NCBI RefSeq assembly: GCF_000297055.2
Contig: NC_022357.1
Coordinates: forward strand, 1,612,001 to 1,676,000
Length of the DNA stretch: 64,000 nucleotides
Direction of reading: 5' to 3'
Origin: Sulfuricella denitrificans skB26
GTDB taxonomy: Bacteria; Pseudomonadota; Gammaproteobacteria; Burkholderiales; Sulfuricellaceae
Below are positions 59,921 through 64,000 of this stretch, in pieces. The notes beneath the pieces were generated by a model. The model did not search any database and was not told the origin of the DNA. It saw nothing but the letters and a program-made list of their open reading frames with translations. The position numbers and the translations under genes are program-made. Each line of letters starts with the position of its first letter. Position 1 is the stretch's first letter.

Positions 59921-60981
59921 ATCCAAATTTCTGGCGTGGCAAGTGCGTGTTTATCACCGGCCATACCGGATTCAAAGGCGGCTGGCTATCGCTATGGCTG
60001 CAATCCATGGGTGCGGAAGTACATGGCTACGCGCTTAACCCGCCAACAGAGCCCAATCTTTTTACCGTAGCGGAGGTTGGCAAAGGCATGGCGAGCAGCA
60101 AAATTGCGGATATCCGCGATGCCGACAAACTCAGCCGTGCCATGCAAGTGGCTCACCCGGAAATTGTATTTCATCTGGCTGCCCAACCTTTGGTACGTTA
60201 CTCTTATGTTCACCCTGTAGAGACCTACGCGGTAAATGTGATGGGAACGGTGCATATGCTCGAAGCCGTACGTGCCACATCCAGCGTGAAGGCGGTTGTG
60301 AATGTCACCACAGACAAATGCTATGAAAACCGCGAGTGGATATGGGGTTACCGCGAGATTGAAGCCATGGGGGGATTTGACCCATATTCGAGCAGCAAGG
60401 GCTGTGCCGAATTAGTGACCGCCGCCTATAGACGATCTTTCCTTGAATCAGCATGCATCGCGCTGGCGAGCGCACGGGCGGGGAATGTGATTGGTGGCGG
60501 CGACTGGGCGGCAGACCGATTGATCCCGGATTTTCTACGCGCCCTGGATGCAGGCGAAACATTAAAGTTGCATTCCCCTCTATCCACGCGCCCATGGCAG
60601 CATGTACTGGAGCCGCTGTCAGGCTATTTGATGCTGGCGGAACGGCTTTATACGGATGGCGCCATTTTTGCCGAGGCCTGGAACTTTGGTCCTTCAGATG
60701 AGGGTGCCCGCACAGTGCAATGGATTGTCGAATGCCTGGCAGAAATGCGCAAAGACCTAAACTGGCAATGCGACCAATCATTGCAACCGCATGAAGCACG
60801 CTATCTCAAGCTGGATAGCAGCAAGGCACACCACCAGTTGAACTGGCGGCCACGCTGGCAATTGCGGACTGCCTTGCAAAAGACGATGGAATGGCATGAA
60901 GCGTGGCGTAAGGCCGAAGACATGAGATCTGTCACAATGGCACAGATCAGTAATTACCATTCCTTGACGCAGAACGCTTAA
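59917..60981 (+). CDS. rfbG: CDP-glucose 4,6-dehydratase
   Basis: The short-chain dehydrogenase makes CDP-4-keto-6-deoxyglucose. The protein of 354 residues has an NAD motif [14 protein letters not shown], the catalytic [11 protein letters not shown] and the Tyr-Lys pair in [12 protein letters not shown]. The ATG at 59917 overlaps the rfbF stop as ATGA; a start at 59881 would overlap more and lacks support. Confidence 0.95.
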   Translation: MNPNFWRGKCVFITGHTGFKGGWLSLWLQSMGAEVHGYALNPPTEPNLFTVAEVGKGMASSKIADIRDADKLSRAMQVAHPEIVFHLAAQPLVRYSYVHPVETYAVNVMGTVHMLEAVRATSSVKAVVNVTTDKCYENREWIWGYREIEAMGGFDPYSSSKGCAELVTAAYRRSFLESACIALASARAGNVIGGGDWAADRLIPDFLRALDAGETLKLHSPLSTRPWQHVLEPLSGYLMLAERLYTDGAIFAEAWNFGPSDEGARTVQWIVECLAEMRKDLNWQCDQSLQPHEARYLKLDSSKAHHQLNWRPRWQLRTALQKTMEWHEAWRKAEDMRSVTMAQISNYHSLTQNA

Positions 60982-60983
60982 CT

Positions 60984-61544
60984 ATGCAGCGCTTTGATTT
61001 TATTCCAACCCCCTTGGTGGGCCTTATGGTGGTGCAACGTAAGGTAATAGAAGATTATCGAGGCCTTCTGTCACGCCTTTATTGTGTCGAAGAATTTTGT
61101 GCAGCCGGCATTAATAAACCTATTGCCCAAATCAATCATACGATCACCCACAATAAAGGCGCGGTGCGTGGCCTGCATTTTCAGCATCCACCTCATACCG
61201 AGACCAAGCTGGTAAGTTGTTTAACGGGCGCAATATGGGATGTGGCAGTTGATTTCCGGCGCAACTCACCAACTTTCCTGCAATGGCATGGTGAAACTCT
61301 CTCTGCCGAAAATCGCAAGAGTTTGTTCATTCCTGAAGGCTTTGCCCATGGTTTCCAAACACTGACTGAGGATTGCGAGCTTATTTATTTGCATACAGCC
61401 GCTTATCGTCCCGATGCAGAAGGTGCGCTGAACGTGGCAGATCCAAGGCTAAATATTACTTGGCCTTTGCCGATAGACGATCTTTCCGAGCGAGACCGCA
61501 ATCATTCATTTATCGGTTTGGATTCACAAGGAATTGTTTTATGA
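60984..61544 (+). CDS. Nucleotide-sugar 3,5-epimerase-like protein (RmlC/RfbC family)
   Basis: The 186-residue cupin resembles dTDP-4-dehydrorhamnose 3,5-epimerase. The catalytic histidine in VRGLHFQHP, the aspartate in VAVDFRRN and the tyrosine region (YLHTAAYRPDAEG) are present. In this operon the substrate is probably a CDP-4-keto-6-deoxyhexose rather than the dTDP form. It follows rfbG by two bases. Confidence 0.88.
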   Translation: MQRFDFIPTPLVGLMVVQRKVIEDYRGLLSRLYCVEEFCAAGINKPIAQINHTITHNKGAVRGLHFQHPPHTETKLVSCLTGAIWDVAVDFRRNSPTFLQWHGETLSAENRKSLFIPEGFAHGFQTLTEDCELIYLHTAAYRPDAEGALNVADPRLNITWPLPIDDLSERDRNHSFIGLDSQGIVL

Positions 61545-62767
61545 AATGCCGGCACTGCCAGACTGAACTGACGTTGCCGTTCATCGACCTGGGAGCGGCG
61601 CCACCGTCCAACGCCTACCTCACTTCACAGACCTTGCATGCGCCAGAAAAATATTTTCCATTGCGCGTGTTGGTGTGTACCGAATGCTGGCTGGTGCAGA
61701 CCGAGGATTACGCAGGTGCAGACGAACTGTTTTCCGCCGATTACGCTTACTTCAGCTCCTTCTCAACGACCTGGTTAAACCACGCTGAAGAGTATGTGGC
61801 GGATATGGTGCAGCGTTTTGGTCTGAATGGGAATTCCCGTATTGTCGAAGTGGCGGCAAATGATGGCTATCTGCTTCAATACGTCAAAGCACGTAATATC
61901 CCTTGCCTTGGGGTGGAACCTACCGCCGGCACAGCTGGCGCTGCGCGGAAAAAAGGTATTGAGATCGTCAAGGCTTTTTTCGGTGTTCGCCTCGCCCGCG
62001 ACCTTGTAGGTCAAGGAAAGCAGGCTGACCTGACTGTAGCCAACAACGTGTTGGCCCACGTACCGGACATTAACGATTTTGTTGCCGGCTTCAGCCTTCT
62101 GCTTAAACCGGCGGGAGTCTCCACCTTCGAGTTTCCTCACCTTCTGCGACTAGTGTCCGAAAATCAGTTCGACACCATTTACCATGAGCACTACTCCTAC
62201 CTTTCATTGACTACAGTAAAACGCATCTTCGAGCACAACGGGTTGAGTGTATTTGATGTGGAGGAGTTGCCAACCCACGGTGGCAGTCTGCGTGTATACG
62301 CACAACGCAGCGATTCTGGGGTGCGTAAACAAAGTCCGAATGTGGCAGCGATTTCGGCATATGAAGCAGCGGCAGGCATGATTGACAAAGCGTTTTATGC
62401 GGGTTTTCAAACCAAAGCAGATCACATAAAAAATGATTTTTTGGCTTTTTTGATTGACGCTAAGCGCGCTAATAAAGCAGTCGCGGGGTATGGTGCAGCC
62501 GCCAAGGGGAACACCCTTCTAAATTATGCGGGTGTTCGATCGGACTTGCTGCCTTACGTTGTGGATCGCAACCCCGCCAAGCAAGATAAATTCTTGCCTG
62601 GTTGCCGTATCCCGATTGTTGCCGAAGCGCATTTGCAACAAACCCAACCAGATTATGTGGCAATACTGCCGTGGAATTTACGCGAGGAGGTGATGGCGCA
62701 ACTGGCTTATATCCGCGAATGGGGCGGACAGTTTGTTACGTCAGTGCCTGTTTTGGAGATTAAATGA
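61541..62767 (+). CDS. Sugar C-methyltransferase (TylC3/NovU-like)
   Basis: The 408-residue protein has a zinc-binding N terminus (CRHC ... CTEC), a SAM-binding middle (VEVAANDGYLLQYV) with the HEHYSYLSL region, and a C-terminal domain typical of sugar C-methyltransferases (GYGAAAKGNTLLNYAG). It should add a methyl to C3 or C5 of a 4-keto sugar. The ATG at 61541 overlaps the epimerase stop as ATGA; the longer frame back to 61373 is not used. Confidence 0.92.
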   Translation: MKCRHCQTELTLPFIDLGAAPPSNAYLTSQTLHAPEKYFPLRVLVCTECWLVQTEDYAGADELFSADYAYFSSFSTTWLNHAEEYVADMVQRFGLNGNSRIVEVAANDGYLLQYVKARNIPCLGVEPTAGTAGAARKKGIEIVKAFFGVRLARDLVGQGKQADLTVANNVLAHVPDINDFVAGFSLLLKPAGVSTFEFPHLLRLVSENQFDTIYHEHYSYLSLTTVKRIFEHNGLSVFDVEELPTHGGSLRVYAQRSDSGVRKQSPNVAAISAYEAAAGMIDKAFYAGFQTKADHIKNDFLAFLIDAKRANKAVAGYGAAAKGNTLLNYAGVRSDLLPYVVDRNPAKQDKFLPGCRIPIVAEAHLQQTQPDYVAILPWNLREEVMAQLAYIREWGGQFVTSVPVLEIK

Positions 62768-63885
62768 AGTCGCGCATTTTCTACACCAAGCCTTCCATCA
62801 CCGAGTTGGAAGTTCACTATGCAACTGATGCTGCTGCCAATGGCTGGGGAGAAAAATGTTACGAGTACATCAGTCGCTTTGAAGAGGCATTCAAAACACA
62901 CTTGGGTGTCAATTACGCCATCGCCACATCAAGCTGCACCGGGGCACTTCACATGGGCATGGCTGCGATAGGCATCGGCCCAGGTGACGAAGTCATTATG
63001 GCTGACACCAACTGGATTGCGACGGCCTCACCGATCGTTCATTTAGGCGCAAATCCTGTTTTCGTCGACATTCTTCCAGATTCCTGGTGCCTTGATCCTG
63101 AGTTGGTCGAACAAGCTATTACACCTCGTACCAAGGCAATTATCGCCGTCCATTTGTATGGGAATCTTTGTGAGATGGGTAAACTCCTCGCCATAGGAGA
63201 AAAACATGGCATTCCAGTCATTGAGGACGCCGCTGAAGCGATTGGCTCTATCTACCATGGCAAACGCGCAGGGTCGATGGGCAAGTTCGGTACCTTCTCG
63301 TTTCACGGCACCAAAACGCTTACAACTGGTGAAGGTGGGATGTTTGTCACCAACGACCCAGAACTATACGAACACATGCTCACACTGAGCAATCATGGGC
63401 GAGCACGAGGACAGACCAAGCAGTTTTGGCCAGACATGATTGGCTTTAAGTACAAGATGTCGAACATCCAGGCGGCGATAGGCTGCGCACAGATTGAGCG
63501 CATCGATGAATTAACGCGGCGCAAACGCGAGATTCTTTCTTACTACCGCGATCACTTGGCTATTCTTCCCGGTCTATCCATGAATCCAGAACCAGCAGGT
63601 ACGGTCAATGGAGCCTGGATGCCAACTGTGGTATTCCATCCAGAAACAGGCATAACCTGTGAAAGCCTGCAAGCGGCCTTTACAGCGGAACACATTGATG
63701 CAAGAGTGTTTTTTCACCCCCTGTCGAGCCTGCCGATGTTTGAAGATCAACCGCAAAATCGGTTGGCATGGAATCTTCCAGGCAGGGCGATCAATTTGCC
63801 AAGCTTCCATGAAATGGACTTCTCTCAACAGGATCGTGTGATCAATGTCATGACGAAAATACTGGATGGAAATTTGCAATCATGA
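62764..63885 (+). CDS. DegT/DnrJ/EryC1-family sugar aminotransferase
   Basis: The 373-residue PLP enzyme has the active-site lysine at 184 in FHGTKTLTTGEGG and the family segments SSCTGALHMG, VIEDAAEAIG and MSNIQAAIGCAQ. It should aminate a keto group of the CDP-sugar. It is not RfbH-like: it has the simple lysine type rather than the iron-sulfur dehydratase. It overlaps both its neighbours as ATGA. Confidence 0.92.
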   Translation: MKSRIFYTKPSITELEVHYATDAAANGWGEKCYEYISRFEEAFKTHLGVNYAIATSSCTGALHMGMAAIGIGPGDEVIMADTNWIATASPIVHLGANPVFVDILPDSWCLDPELVEQAITPRTKAIIAVHLYGNLCEMGKLLAIGEKHGIPVIEDAAEAIGSIYHGKRAGSMGKFGTFSFHGTKTLTTGEGGMFVTNDPELYEHMLTLSNHGRARGQTKQFWPDMIGFKYKMSNIQAAIGCAQIERIDELTRRKREILSYYRDHLAILPGLSMNPEPAGTVNGAWMPTVVFHPETGITCESLQAAFTAEHIDARVFFHPLSSLPMFEDQPQNRLAWNLPGRAINLPSFHEMDFSQQDRVINVMTKILDGNLQS

Positions 63886-64000
63886 TGAACTTCGAAGAGA
63901 TAAAAAAATACTGGGAAGATCGCGCAGCCGGGGATTCCAGCGCACAATCGACCACGCAAGATTTTTATCTTCGAGAGATCGAATACAACGTTTTACTCGA
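63882..64000 (+). CDS. SAM-dependent methyltransferase, N-terminal part
   Basis: About 39 codons are visible before the right edge. The N terminus, FEEIKKYWEDRAAGDSSAQS, resembles the start of class I methyltransferases found in polysaccharide clusters. The start overlaps the aminotransferase stop as ATGATG. Function beyond this is not readable. Confidence 0.55.
   Translation, partial: MMNFEEIKKYWEDRAAGDSSAQSTTQDFYLREIEYNVLL

Noticed and set aside
61373-61540. Upstream extension of the C-methyltransferase
   Set aside because: It lies within the epimerase gene in another frame, and the ATGA overlap at 61541 gives the family N terminus.

Overview
The window reads as a chromosomal segment of a motile, Gram-negative betaproteobacterium of about 55% G+C. 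The block rpsB-tsf-pyrH-frr-uppS-cdsA-dxr-rseP-bamA-skp-lpxD-fabZ-lpxA-lpxB-rnhB is the conserved proteobacterial translation and envelope order. Protein style, a HoxFUYH hydrogenase, a FeoA-FeoB fusion and an exported DsrE-like protein suggest a chemolithotroph near Nitrosomonadales (Gallionella or Sulfuricella type). That placement is inference; no search was run.

Layout. 1-4982: minus-strand operon of a UbiB-type kinase and the NAD-linked hydrogenase hoxF-hoxU-hoxY-hoxH (hoxH runs off the left edge). 5013-5163: a small element with inverted ends. 5181-9376: a helical protein of unknown function and mfd. 9377-10104: AT-rich, gene-poor DNA with coding remnants. 10105-12201: a four-PAS diguanylate cyclase. 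12349-16558: ftsB, eno, kdsA and pyrG on the minus strand. 16656-18742: Fur-box promoter and feoAB fusion. 18739-25216: an rRNA-type methyltransferase, a SenB-like glycosyltransferase, an HDOD-GAF protein, a membrane-anchored methyltransferase, motB, motA and a CopD-like membrane protein. 25228-39304: the envelope and translation block. 39460-43342: DsrE-like protein, map and glnD. 43396-48561: an unusual three-gene operon. 48573-55839: late flagellar genes ending at flagellin. 56272-64000: a SPINDLY-type glycosyltransferase, apparently split by a frameshift, and a CDP-sugar operon that runs off the right edge.

The best candidate for an undescribed system is the tight operon at 43396-48561. 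It encodes a group II PLP decarboxylase, a TPR-ATP-grasp ligase, and an 825-residue fusion of a fold-type I PLP domain to a PRMT-like methyltransferase. Together they suggest a pathway that makes an amine, ligates it and methylates it. The product is unknown and I recognise no described cluster of this composition.

A second theme is flagellar glycosylation. A long flagellin with a large Ser/Thr/Ala-rich centre and a sigma-28 promoter faces a TPR-OGT glycosyltransferase, whose frame breaks exactly at an A7 run in the phase needed for -1 slippage. Next to it lies a CDP-hexose pathway with a C-methyltransferase and an aminotransferase. A third point is a SenB-type selenosugar synthase homologue without its usual SenA and SenC partners in the window.
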